NCBI GenBank assembly: GCA_963796565.1
Contig: CAWCMA010000004.1
Location: 315,694 to 379,693, forward strand
Direction of reading: 5' to 3'
DNA: 64,000 nt
From: JAKAVN01 sp963796565
Lineage (GTDB): Bacteria > Desulfobacterota > Binatia > Binatales > Binataceae
How positions within the stretch are numbered: the stretch's first letter is position 1; each line of letters opens with the position of its first letter. A program made the translations under genes and the position numbers. Under the pieces are notes generated by a model, which was not told the DNA's origin, did no database searches, and worked only from the letters and a program-made list of their open reading frames with translations. Below are positions 37,095 through 45,946 of the stretch, piece after piece.

Positions 37095-37757
37095 CTACGG
37101 CGCGATCACCGGCTGGATGACTTTTTCCATGAGAAACGCCGACAGGTCCCGGATCGCATCCACCGTGATTTCGTGGCCGCAGTCGTATTCGCGATAAGTC
37201 AGCGGCAGCTTGAACTTGCGTAAGCGCTCGACCGACTGGCGTGCCTTGGTTATCTCGATCATGTCGTCGGCGCGCCCGTGCTGCACCAGCGTCGGCAGTC
37301 GTTCTAGGGCGTCGCGATCGCCGGAATAGTCGGCAAGCTCCTCGGGAAACCAGGTCGAGAGCGCGACCAGCGCGGCAAAGCGCTCGGGATGACGAATCGC
37401 CAGATTGTAGGCCATCACGCCACCTTGGCTGAATCCCATCACGATAAGCTTGCGGCGGTCGATGGGGTAGCGCTCGAGCGCGGCGTCCACGAAGCGCATC
37501 AGGCGGTCGGCCGCCTGGCCCATCGCTTCCATGTCCGGCGGTGCGCCCATCCGCAACTGGTACCAGCCGTAGCCGTTGACCGCGCCGATCTCGACTTCGA
37601 CCGGGCCTTGCGGACAGAGCGTCAGGCATCGCCCGCGCGCGATATACGGCGCGAGACCCATCAGGTCGAGCGCGTTGGAACCCTATCCGTGCATCGCGAG
37701 AATAGTCGGATGCGATCCGTCGCCCGCGGGCTCGAAGGCGGCGTGAACCAGGTCCAT
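37095..37757 (-). pseudogene. Phospholipase/carboxylesterase interrupted by an amber codon
   Basis: Alpha/beta-hydrolase of the phospholipase/carboxylesterase family. The catalytic triad is visible: Ser in MGFSQGG, Asp in HGRADDM, His in YDCGHEI. The true start appears to be ATG 37757, behind GAGGAGG, giving MDLVHAAFEPAG...LAMHG; the next codon is TAG at 37685-37683, then GSNALDLMGLAPY continues in frame. The family usually has HGWG or HGxG here, so a TGG-to-TAG change is likely. A 188 aa reading from ATG 37661 would lack the oxyanion-hole strand. Sequencing error or readthrough remain possible. Confidence 0.75.
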
Positions 37758-37906
37758 CGGCGTAGCCTCCTCGATTCGAGTGCGGCCATCATAGACCGCG
37801 ACCGGCGCCGCCCGCCAGTTGCGCGCCGCGAGGCTGTTCATATCAGCCGTCCGTTCAGTGATGCGCTTACTTCAGGTGAACGGCGGCAGCGGTTATGTTA
37901 GCTCTG

Positions 37907-37936
37907 CCGTGGCGCGGCCATTTGGCCGCGCCACGG
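37907..37936. repeat. Perfect 13-bp inverted repeat
   Basis: CCGTGGCGCGGCC at 37907-37919 and its exact reverse complement at 37924-37936 flank a 4-nt ATTT loop. It lies between the divergent esterase and glycosyltransferase genes. No T-tract follows on either strand, so an operator or stray terminator-like element are both possible. Confidence 0.75.
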
Positions 37937-38005
37937 GACTATGAGGGGGTTGTGGAAGATAGAGTAGGGAGGCGCGATTCAGTCCCGCGCGAAAGGGTCG
38001 AGGCC

Positions 38006-40999
38006 GTGCGGCGAAGCATTTCGCACACGCGCTGGCGATGCTCCCCATCGATCGGGCTTGTCGCGTCACTGATGCTTATGGCGCGCGCCGGCGTGTGCGC
38101 GGCCGCCGATGTGCCGGCTCCGGCGGCAGTAGCACAGACCGGCAAGCTGCCGGGGATGATCTCCGGCCTGCTGCTGCTCGCGCTTCTTTGCTACTCGGTC
38201 TACGTCTATGGCGCTCCGTTGCTGAGGAATCGCGACCGTTCGCTCGCATGGGCGCTGGCGATTCTTTCGGGAATCGCGATCGTCAAGCTCGCGCTGCTTC
38301 CGCTCTTCAGCGGATATTCGAACGACGTCTCCAGCTACGAAGCGTGGGCGCTCCAGATGAGCGCCGTAGGCCCCGCGGGCATCTATCGCGCCGGCTACTT
38401 TCTCGACTATCCGCCCGGCTACCTCTACGCACTGTGGCTCGCGGGAATGGTCGCGAACGCGGTCGGCGCGGGCGGCGTCGCGCTCCGGATGATTGTCGAG
38501 GCCCCGGCGCTGTTGGCTGATTTCGTGCTCGCGCTGCTGGTCTTTATTTTCGTGCGGCGCACCGCGCCGGCGCGGCGCACGGCGGCTTACGTCGCGATGC
38601 TGCTGGTGGCGCTCAACCCCGCGCTCGGCTTCGACACTGTCGTGTGGGGCCAGAGCGACTCGGCGCTGACGGTGGTGATCATGCTCAGTGCGGCCCTGGC
38701 GCTCGACGGCGAGTTCGAGTTGGCCTGGGGGTTGGCCGTGCTGAGCGTGCTGGTGAAGCCGCAAGCGTTGATGTACGTGCCGGTGCTCGGATTGTGGACG
38801 CTGCTGAAACTGCCGTACTCGAAGTGGTGGCGTTCGGCGCTGGCCGCCGTGGTGGTGGCGGTGGCGGGCGTGCTTCCATTTCAGTTCGGCCATCCGTGGT
38901 ACTGGATTGTCGAGCTGTACCACTCGACCGCGGCGTACTATCACGAGACCTCCGTCAACGCGTTCAACCTGATGGCGCTGATGGGCGGGCTGCGCAAACC
39001 GGACTCCGACACGGTCGCGGGAATCTCGTACTTCAGTCTGGGGATGGGGTTGCTGGCGCCGCTGTATGGGTTTGTCGGATGGCGGCTTTGGAATGAGCGT
39101 TCGCCGCGCGGACTGATGTTCGCGACTTTCTTGGCGGTGTTCGGATTCTTCATGATCGCGCCGCGCATGCACGAACGCTACCTGTATGCCGGGCTGGTCT
39201 TCGCCGCGCCGCTAGCGGTGGAGGGCGCGGAGATGGCGGCGGTGTTCGCGATCCTCACGGCCACCTGCCTGTTCAACCTCGCGTACGTCCTGCATACGCT
39301 CGACACCACGGTGTTTCTCGATTCGCGCGACGGGCTCGCGATGGCGGCGGCGGCTATAAACGTCGTGGCGTTCGCGCTGGCGGTGGACTACGGCCTCGGT
39401 CTGGCCGACGGCGCGGGCCCGCTCTGGCGAAAGCTCACCAGCTCGCTCGGCGGCCGGCTGGGCCGACTCGACGATGGTTCCACGGACGCTCGTTCGCGCC
39501 AGGACGCCGCTTCGCGGGACGCCGCTTCGATCGAGCGAGCGCCCGAGCCACTGATCGCTATTCCATGGTTGCGCGCCGACAGGATCGTACTGGCGGTGCT
39601 GGTCGCCGTCGCCGCCGCGACCCGCCTCTGGCATCTCGGCCACCCGGCGGAGATCGTCTTCGACGAAGTTCATTTCGTCGCGCAGGCGCGCCATTACATC
39701 CGCGCCGAGCCATTCCTCGATCCGCATCCGCCGCTGGCCAAGCTGGTGATCGCGGCCGGCATCCTGCTCTTTGGCGATCATCCGTGGAGCTGGCGGATTG
39801 GCAACGCGCTTCTCGGAATCCTGCTGGTCGCGCTGACCTACATGCTGGGGCGGCGGATGTTCGCCTCGCGCCTGGCGGGCGCGCTGGCGGCCTCGTTTAT
39901 CATCTGCGACGGGATGTTCCTGGTGGACTCGCGCGTCGCGGTGATCGATATCGTCTACCTGACCATGGCCGCGTGGTCGTACCTGCTGCTGTTCCGTTTC
40001 GCCGAGGCGACCGGGCCTCGCGACCGCCGCCGCACGCTGGCCGCGATGGGGATTACGCTGGGACTTTGTCTCGCCGCGAAACTGTACATCCCGGCGGTGA
40101 CCTTCTTACTGTGCGCAGGTTTCATGGTCTATTTCATCATGCGGACCCAAAAGTCGGCGCCGCTGACGGCGCGCGTCTGGCGTACCGCCGGCGCGCTGGT
40201 GATGGTCGGAGCGTTGAGCGCGGCGGTTTATATAGCGGTATTCCTCCCGCATTTCGTGCTCGGGTGGTGGGCCGGGATCTCGGACCTGGTCCATTATTAT
40301 GGCGACGTGATGTGGTACGAGCGCAGCGTCGAGGCCGCGACGCATCCGTACTCCTCGCCGTGGTGGAGCTGGCCGCTGATGCTGCGGCCGATCGCGTATT
40401 GGCAGAACTTTCCGCCGCAGGGCAAAGTCGCGACGATCTGGGGCGGAGGGAATCCGCTCCTATGGTGGGGTGCGCTCACCGCAATCACGATCACCGCCGT
40501 GCGCGCGCTGGAGCGGCCGAACCCTGCACGCTCGTTCCTGGTCCTCGGTTACCTTGGGTATCTCGCGATCTGGATTCCGGTCGGACGCACGCTGTTCCTG
40601 TATCACTACATGCCGTCGGTCTACCTGGGCTACCTGGCGCTCGCGGCGATCCTCGCCGACGCTTGGCGGGGCAAAGCCGAGATGTGGGAATGCGCCGCGC
40701 TGCTCGTGACGATGGTGCCGGTGTGCCTGCTGGGGTTCGGCTTTTGGGGGGGACTGTTCCCGGGCGCGGTGTTGGCGTTATTTGCACTCTATCTGGTCCT
40801 CGCCGAGATACTTCCTGGCAGCGTTCCCGATTTAGCGCCGGCGCGATGGGGGCCGAGGCTGGTCGCGATCGCCTTCGTAGGCGCGGCGGCGATCCTCTTC
40901 GTCTATTACTTCCCGATCTGGACCGGCATTTTCATCGATCGCGCAGGTTACTATGCGCGAATGTGGTTCCAGGGACCGGGGCTGCGCAACTGGATATGA
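38006..40999 (+). CDS. Fused two-module GT-C glycosyltransferase (N-terminal GT-C plus C-terminal PMT-like)
   Basis: About 997 aa integral membrane protein. The N-terminal half (to about residue 480) has roughly ten hydrophobic helices with YSNDVSSYEAWAL, DYPPGYLY, NPALGFDTVVWGQSDS and KPQALMYVPV, resembling lipid-linked mannosyltransferases. After a Ser/Asp/Arg-rich linker a second GT-C module starts with FDEVHFVAQARHYI (the acidic pair of GT39/PMT enzymes) and DPHPPLAKLVI, with more than nine further helices. Lipid-phosphate sugars are the expected donors. I chose the GTG at 38006; the frame is open to 37895, but that part overlaps the palindrome. Its partner downstream is a secreted protein. 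Confidence 0.82.
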   Translation: MRRSISHTRWRCSPSIGLVASLMLMARAGVCAAADVPAPAAVAQTGKLPGMISGLLLLALLCYSVYVYGAPLLRNRDRSLAWALAILSGIAIVKLALLPLFSGYSNDVSSYEAWALQMSAVGPAGIYRAGYFLDYPPGYLYALWLAGMVANAVGAGGVALRMIVEAPALLADFVLALLVFIFVRRTAPARRTAAYVAMLLVALNPALGFDTVVWGQSDSALTVVIMLSAALALDGEFELAWGLAVLSVLVKPQALMYVPVLGLWTLLKLPYSKWWRSALAAVVVAVAGVLPFQFGHPWYWIVELYHSTAAYYHETSVNAFNLMALMGGLRKPDSDTVAGISYFSLGMGLLAPLYGFVGWRLWNERSPRGLMFATFLAVFGFFMIAPRMHERYLYAGLVFAAPLAVEGAEMAAVFAILTATCLFNLAYVLHTLDTTVFLDSRDGLAMAAAAINVVAFALAVDYGLGLADGAGPLWRKLTSSLGGRLGRLDDGSTDARSRQDAASRDAASIERAPEPLIAIPWLRADRIVLAVLVAVAAATRLWHLGHPAEIVFDEVHFVAQARHYIRAEPFLDPHPPLAKLVIAAGILLFGDHPWSWRIGNALLGILLVALTYMLGRRMFASRLAGALAASFIICDGMFLVDSRVAVIDIVYLTMAAWSYLLLFRFAEATGPRDRRRTLAAMGITLGLCLAAKLYIPAVTFLLCAGFMVYFIMRTQKSAPLTARVWRTAGALVMVGALSAAVYIAVFLPHFVLGWWAGISDLVHYYGDVMWYERSVEAATHPYSSPWWSWPLMLRPIAYWQNFPPQGKVATIWGGGNPLLWWGALTAITITAVRALERPNPARSFLVLGYLGYLAIWIPVGRTLFLYHYMPSVYLGYLALAAILADAWRGKAEMWECAALLVTMVPVCLLGFGFWGGLFPGAVLALFALYLVLAEILPGSVPDLAPARWGPRLVAIAFVGAAAILFVYYFPIWTGIFIDRAGYYARMWFQGPGLRNWI

Positions 41000-41009
41000 G
41001 GACGCGCGT

Positions 41010-41882
41010 GTGAAGCCCGCAGCACGTATCGTCGCATGGGTCGCGATCGCCATCGCCGCGGCGCCATTTGCAATTATCCCGTGTAACAGCGCCGCCGCCG
41101 CGCCTCCAAGCAGCGCCAGGGCCGACAGCACGGGCCTATCCAGCCCGTTACCCACGGCCAGCGCTGCTGCCGCCGGCGCTCCGGACGGGCCTAATCTGCT
41201 TTCCAACGCTGACTTCGCCCACGGTTCCGGCAAATCGCCCGACAATTGGCGCACCGGCGGATGGAACGAGTCGCCGTCGGTCACGAGTTACGACTGGCTG
41301 CACTCGGCCGGCAGCGAGCCGGAGTTGGCAGTCGACAACCTGCAGCCCAACGACGCGCGATGGCTCCAGACGCTGACGCTCGGGCCGGGATGGTACTACG
41401 TCGGCGCCGAGGCGCGCACCGAGGATGTTCCGCCCACCGCCGCGGGGGCGAGCGTGAGCCTCGACGAGGACGGGATCAATTCGCCGGATCTCCACGGCGC
41501 CGCCGGCTGGCAGAGTCTCGGTCTTTATCTCAAAGTCGGCGCGCACGGCGCCGATATCGACGTCGCACTCAGGCTCGGCGGGTTCGGCAGCCTCAACACG
41601 GGGCGCGCGTTCTTCCGCAAGACGCGCGTGGTGAAACTCGACGCGCTGCCGCATAACGCGGCGCCCGTATTCGACCTCAGCGCTGTGAGGCGAAGCCTGG
41701 TTGCGCCGCCGGTGGGCAAGCCGTGGACGCTGCCGGCGACGTTTGTGCTGCTGGCAGTGCTGGCGGTCATCGGATGGAAGATTTATGGCGCCGATGAACC
41801 CGCGCCGGCGCCGCTTGGCGCTCGGCCGCCATCGTCGCAGCCGCGCGGCGAGCGTCGCCGCCGCCAGTCGCGGCGGCGCTGA
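41010..41882 (+). CDS. Exported, membrane-anchored protein with carbohydrate-binding-like domain
   Basis: 290 aa. The GTG at 41010 follows GAGG and lies 10 nt after the glycosyltransferase. A signal peptide (ARIVAWVAIAIAAAPFAIIPCNSAAAA) is followed by a beta-rich region that begins NLLSNADFAHGSG...W, the typical opening of jelly-roll carbohydrate-binding modules. A second hydrophobic segment near the C-terminus (LPATFVLLAVLAVIGWKIYG) and an Arg-rich cytoplasmic tail suggest anchoring. It may act with the upstream glycosyltransferase; that is inferred from operon position. Confidence 0.75.
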   Translation: MKPAARIVAWVAIAIAAAPFAIIPCNSAAAAPPSSARADSTGLSSPLPTASAAAAGAPDGPNLLSNADFAHGSGKSPDNWRTGGWNESPSVTSYDWLHSAGSEPELAVDNLQPNDARWLQTLTLGPGWYYVGAEARTEDVPPTAAGASVSLDEDGINSPDLHGAAGWQSLGLYLKVGAHGADIDVALRLGGFGSLNTGRAFFRKTRVVKLDALPHNAAPVFDLSAVRRSLVAPPVGKPWTLPATFVLLAVLAVIGWKIYGADEPAPAPLGARPPSSQPRGERRRRQSRRR

Positions 41883-41958
41883 GCGCCGCTCGACATCCGC
41901 GCCGCCTCGGGAGAGCGTCAGGATGTGCTCTCCGCGCGTTCCCTTGGCGTGGCGGCCG

Positions 41959-43044
41959 TCAGCCCTGCTGCGGCAGCAGGGCGGCGCGCGTCACCTCACG
42001 CCGCTCGCTCTTGTCAAGCGCCTCGGCCGCTTTCGAAAGCGGAAAGGTCGCGTCGCACATCTCGCGGTATGGATAGCGATCGATATGCAACGAGAGGAAG
42101 TCGAGCGACTTCTTGAGATAGTTCGGCGGATACATCACCACGCCGATTATCTCCAGCGACTTGAACGTCACCCGCCACGGCGCGATCGGCGCGGTCAGGG
42201 CGGGCGAGATGTTGCCGATCTCGATCACCCGGCCACCGATCGACGCGAGTTCGAGAGCGTCGATGAAGGCCTCGGGCACGCCGGCGACCTCGATCACGAC
42301 GTCGGGCGGGCCGCCGACAAGCTCGCGAATTCGCTTCTGGCGCGCGTCGGCCGTCGCATACTTGCGTAGATCGATGGTGGCGTCGGCGCCGAACTTCAGC
42401 GCCTCGTCGAGCCGATGCTCGACCCCGTCGATCGCGATTACGAACGCCCCGCGCGCCTTCGCGATCGCCATCGCATGCAGCCCCAGTCCGCCCGCGCCCT
42501 GCACCACCAGACTCTCGCCGTAACGCACCCGGCCCTTGTCGAGGCCCCAGTAGACCTGCGACATCGCACAGTTGGCCGACGCCGCGATCAGGTCGGGCAC
42601 GTTGTCGGGGATGCGGTAGAAGTTCTGGTTGGCGCGCACGATGTAATGCGTGGCGAAGGTCGAAGTGAAGTGCGGCGCTTCGCTCGGATGGCGCACGCCG
42701 AAGCCTTTGTTGGTGCACGCGGCCTGGTTGCCCGTGACGCAATTCGAGCATCGATTACACACCGAGTAATATACCGGCGCTATCCGGTCGCCGGCCTTGA
42801 CCGGCACTCCCGCCCAATCGGTCTTCACGCCGTCGCCCAGGGCGTGGATACGCCCGGCCATCTCATGGCCCGGCGCGATGCCGTGGCGCCCGCCGAACTC
42901 GCCCCGCCACATATGGACTTCGGAGCCGCAGACGTTGCTCTGGGTGACTTCGGCGATCAGGCCGCCGGGCGGCGGCGCCGGGACGTCGTATTCGTGAAAT
43001 TCGATCTTATGCTCGCCGGGAATGAAGGCGATTTTTCCTTTCAT
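41959..43044 (-). CDS. Zinc-dependent alcohol dehydrogenase (MDR family)
   Basis: 361 aa medium-chain dehydrogenase. Catalytic zinc ligands are in SNVCGSE and PGHEMAG; structural zinc is bound by CNRCSNCVTGNQAAC (C-x2-C-x2-C-x7-C). The cofactor fold has VVQGAGGLGLHAMAIAKARGA and an Asp in VIAIDG, suggesting NAD rather than NADP. GPPDVVIEVAG follows. It is similar to sorbitol or threonine dehydrogenase types; the substrate is unknown. Confidence 0.91.
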   Translation of the reverse strand: MKGKIAFIPGEHKIEFHEYDVPAPPPGGLIAEVTQSNVCGSEVHMWRGEFGGRHGIAPGHEMAGRIHALGDGVKTDWAGVPVKAGDRIAPVYYSVCNRCSNCVTGNQAACTNKGFGVRHPSEAPHFTSTFATHYIVRANQNFYRIPDNVPDLIAASANCAMSQVYWGLDKGRVRYGESLVVQGAGGLGLHAMAIAKARGAFVIAIDGVEHRLDEALKFGADATIDLRKYATADARQKRIRELVGGPPDVVIEVAGVPEAFIDALELASIGGRVIEIGNISPALTAPIAPWRVTFKSLEIIGVVMYPPNYLKKSLDFLSLHIDRYPYREMCDATFPLSKAAEALDKSERREVTRAALLPQQG

Positions 43045-43183
43045 GTCATTGGGCTCCTCTGAGAGGCTCCTCGGGGTATTGGTCCGCGCATCGGCTACGT
43101 CGCGCGGCCCGCTTGATTGCGATGTTGGGTTTCGCCCGCCCGGCGCGCAATGTCAAGAGCCGACAAGCCTCGGGCGCGCGCAC

Positions 43184-43729
43184 CTAGCTCGCCGGCTTGA
43201 CGAAGGTGGGGCGATGGGTCGCGGCGGCTTGCTCAGCGATTTCGTTCAGGAGGCGCGCTTCCGCCTTACCGCGCGAGACGCATTGCTCGTCGCGCGGGCT
43301 GTGCAGCGGAATGTAGAGCGGCGCGCTGAAGGTCGCCTGCACGCTGACGGTACTCCCCTCGTGGCCCTTGGGCTTGACCTTGAAGTAGTAGACCGCGGTC
43401 GCGGCGCGGTCGGGCTCGGCAGCGTACTTGGTGCTGATCCCCTTTACCTTGCCGCAGTCGGCGTCCTCGAGCGTGAACTGGTTGGTCTCGGTCTCGACGA
43501 TGCCCTGGTTGGGATCGTCGGCATTGACCCGCAGCTTGTGCTCTCTGATCACGTTGTGCACGGCGTCCCAGACGATGTCGTAGGGCTGGTCCAGCGTAAT
43601 CTCGTTCTTGCTTGGCGCGGGAGACTTCTGGGTCGGTGGATAGAAACATCCGGCGGCCATCGAGACCATACCTAGCGCCAGCACGGCCCATCCTCGTACA
43701 AGCGTCATCCTTGAGGTCGCTCGGTTCAT
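43184..43729 (-). CDS. Lipoprotein of unknown function
   Basis: 181 aa. The signal peptide ends MVSMAAGCFYPP, with a lipobox AAGC (Cys about residue 28). The mature domain opens with a helix-strand unit (DQPYDIVWDAVHNVIREHKLRVNADDPNQGIVETE) like the START or BamC-like modules found in many outer membrane lipoproteins. A conserved-looking C-terminal Cys (DEQCVSRGKAEARLLNEIAEQ) is present. No close neighbour on the strand suggests its role. Confidence 0.75.
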   Translation of the reverse strand: MNRATSRMTLVRGWAVLALGMVSMAAGCFYPPTQKSPAPSKNEITLDQPYDIVWDAVHNVIREHKLRVNADDPNQGIVETETNQFTLEDADCGKVKGISTKYAAEPDRAATAVYYFKVKPKGHEGSTVSVQATFSAPLYIPLHSPRDEQCVSRGKAEARLLNEIAEQAAATHRPTFVKPAS

Positions 43730-43905
43730 GTGCGGCTTAACTTAATATCGACCGTTGTAGCAAGCGCCCCATTTCAGCGGACAGGGCGGGTCCTGTGCAA
43801 CGGTTTTGGCGACGAACCAACCGGTGGCTCCCACGAGATGTGCCGATGTGGTAGGCTCGCAGCCGGGCGGACGGCCATGATAGGCCGCGCCCGAGGGCGT
43901 TACCA

Positions 43906-44658
43906 ATGTCGGGTCATTCCAAGTGGAGTTCGATTAAGCACAAGAAGGCGGCGCGCGACTCCAAGCGCGGCAAGCTCTTCACCAAGCTTATCAAGGAAAT
44001 CACCATCGCGGCGCGCCTGGGCGGCGGCGACATCAACTCGAACCCGCGCCTGCGTACGGCGGTCACCACCGCGCGCACGCAATCGATGCCCAATGACAAT
44101 ATCGATCGCGCGATCAAAAAGGGTACCGGCGAACTAGGCGGCGGACAGCTCGAGGAAGTGGTTTACGAGGGTTACGGGCCGGGCGGCGTCGCGCTCATCG
44201 CCGACGTGCTGACCGACAACCGCAACCGCGTGGTCGCCGAACTGCGCTTCATCCTGTCGCGCCACGGCGGCAACCTCGGCGAGTCGAACTGCGTCGGCTG
44301 GATGTTCAAGAAGCGCGGCATGATTACGGTCGAGCGCGGTGCGATCGACGAGGACCGCCTGATGGAGCTGGCGCTGGAGGCCGGCGCCGACGACGTCGTC
44401 GGCGACGGCGAAAACTTCCAGGTGATGACCGCGCCCGAAGCGTTCAGCGCCGTGCGCGACGCCTTGGAGGCGGCCAAAGTTCCGATGGCCAGTGCCGAGG
44501 TGGTCAAGATTCCCGAGACCACCGTGCGGGTTTCCGGTCATACCGCCGAGCAGGTGCTGAAGCTGATGGAAGAGCTCGAGGACCACGAAGAGGTCCAGAG
44601 CGTCGCCTCCAATTTCGACATCAGCGACGAGGAGCTGGCGCAGTTCTCGGCGGCCTAG
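43906..44658 (+). CDS. yebC: YebC/PmpR family regulatory protein
   Basis: 250 aa, usual size. MSGHSKWSSIKHKKAARDSKRGKLFTKL is the conserved N-terminus; PNDNIDRAIKKGTGE, YEGYGPGGVALIADVLTDNRNR and GGNLGESNCVGWMF follow. It sits upstream of ruvC, the most common neighbourhood of YebC. The family acts as transcription regulator and as a translation factor at polyproline stalls. Confidence 0.97.
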   Translation: MSGHSKWSSIKHKKAARDSKRGKLFTKLIKEITIAARLGGGDINSNPRLRTAVTTARTQSMPNDNIDRAIKKGTGELGGGQLEEVVYEGYGPGGVALIADVLTDNRNRVVAELRFILSRHGGNLGESNCVGWMFKKRGMITVERGAIDEDRLMELALEAGADDVVGDGENFQVMTAPEAFSAVRDALEAAKVPMASAEVVKIPETTVRVSGHTAEQVLKLMEELEDHEEVQSVASNFDISDEELAQFSAA

Positions 44659-44704
44659 ATTTTTCGCCTCGCGGGTAAGCGGCTCGCGCGCGGAGGTGGT
44701 GGTG

Positions 44705-45274
44705 GTGCGGATGACAGGGCGGGTCCTGGGAATCGACCCGGGCAACGTGGCGACCGGCTTCGGCGTGATCGAGGGCAGCGTCGCCCGGCCGTCCCATATT
44801 GCGGCAGGCACCATCCGCCCGCCCGCGCCCTTGCGCGGCGGCGAGCGCCTCCAGAACATCCATCAACGCCTGCTGGGCATCATCGACCAATACGAGCCGG
44901 CCGCGATGAGCCTGGAGCGCAGCTTCGTCGCGACCAACGTACAGAGCGCGTTTCGCCTGGGCGAGGCGCGCGCGATGGCGATGTTGGCGGCGGCGGCGCG
45001 CGGGCTGGCGCTTTTCGAATACACTCCCAACCAGGTCAAGCTGACGGTCGCCGGGCACGGCCACGCCGATAAGGCGCAGGTCAAGTTCATGGTGCGCCGC
45101 GCGCTCGGCGTGAATGAGGAAGTCGCGCTCGCCGACGACGCCTCCGATGCGCTCGCGATCGCGCTCTGCCATCTGTTCTGCGCGCGCGTGACGGCGGCGG
45201 TAGCCGCGGGCGTCCAATACAAGGGCGACCAGCAAAACAACAATCTCGACAAGCGCAAGGCGGGCGCCAGATAG
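44705..45274 (+). CDS. ruvC: Holliday junction resolvase RuvC
   Basis: Endonuclease that cuts Holliday junctions. About 189 aa. Catalytic acidic residues are visible in GIDPG (Asp), LERSF (Glu) and DDASDALAIALCH (two Asp). Four GTG codons in a row precede ATG 44711 after GGAGG at 44692-44696; GTG 44705 has the best spacing. First gene of ruvCAB. Confidence 0.95.
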   Translation: MRMTGRVLGIDPGNVATGFGVIEGSVARPSHIAAGTIRPPAPLRGGERLQNIHQRLLGIIDQYEPAAMSLERSFVATNVQSAFRLGEARAMAMLAAAARGLALFEYTPNQVKLTVAGHGHADKAQVKFMVRRALGVNEEVALADDASDALAIALCHLFCARVTAAVAAGVQYKGDQQNNNLDKRKAGAR

Positions 45275-45306
45275 GTGTCAGGCAAGCGGATGCGAGCGGG
45301 CGCGAA

Positions 45307-45939
45307 ATGATTGCCAGCTTAAGCGGTATGCTGAAACAGCGCGATGCCGGGCGGGTCGTGATCGAGGCGGGCGGCGTCGGTTACGAGGTTTGCATCCCGC
45401 TCGCCACCTACTATCGCCTGCCCGGACTCGGCGCCTCGGTGTCGCTGGAGATTCGCCAGGTCGTACGCGAAGAATCGCTCACGCTGTACGGGTTTTTCAC
45501 TCGCGCCGAGAAGCAGGCCTTCGATCTGCTGATGCTGGTGCAGCACGTCGGCCCCAAGCTTGCGCTCGCGATACTGTCGGTGCTGTCGCCCGATGAGCTG
45601 GTAAGCGCGATCGCCCGCGAAGACGTGGAACGGCTCGACGCCGTCCCGGGCGTGGGAGCCAAAGTGGCCGAGCGCGTGGTGCGCGAGCTGCGCGACAAGA
45701 CCGCCGAGCTGAAGCTGGTCGCCTCCGAGCGCGTCGAGGAACTCGACGGCGCGGCGGACGGCGTCGCGGGCGACGCCACGGAGCTGGATGACGCCGTCTC
45801 CGCGCTGGTCAACCTGGGCTACAAACCGATACACGCGCGCCGGGCTGTCGACGCGGCGGCCGCGCGCGGCAACGGCGCGAAGCGCGAGCTCGAAGCGATA
45901 ATCCGCGAGTCGCTCGCGGCATTGGCCGGTGAGAGATAG
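45307..45939 (+). CDS. ruvA: Holliday junction branch migration protein RuvA
   Basis: Tetrameric junction-binding subunit. 210 aa. N-terminal OB domain starts MIASLSGML and includes VVREESLTLYGFFTRAEKQAFDLLMLVQHVGPKLALAILS with the first helix-hairpin-helix; the second is DAVPGVGAKVAERVVREL. The C-terminal domain (DDAVSALVNLGYKPIHARRAV) binds RuvB. It overlaps or abuts ruvB. Confidence 0.96.
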   Translation: MIASLSGMLKQRDAGRVVIEAGGVGYEVCIPLATYYRLPGLGASVSLEIRQVVREESLTLYGFFTRAEKQAFDLLMLVQHVGPKLALAILSVLSPDELVSAIAREDVERLDAVPGVGAKVAERVVRELRDKTAELKLVASERVEELDGAADGVAGDATELDDAVSALVNLGYKPIHARRAVDAAAARGNGAKRELEAIIRESLAALAGER

Positions 45940-45946
45940 ACGGGCG

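Noticed and set aside
37683..37685. Pyrrolysine or other recoding at TAG
   Set aside because: No evidence of a recoding signal or pyl genes in the window; a TGG-to-TAG change is simpler.
37895..38005. N-terminal extension of the glycosyltransferase from 37895
   Set aside because: The segment covers a perfect palindrome and is not hydrophobic or conserved-looking; GTG 38006 sits directly before the signal-like segment.
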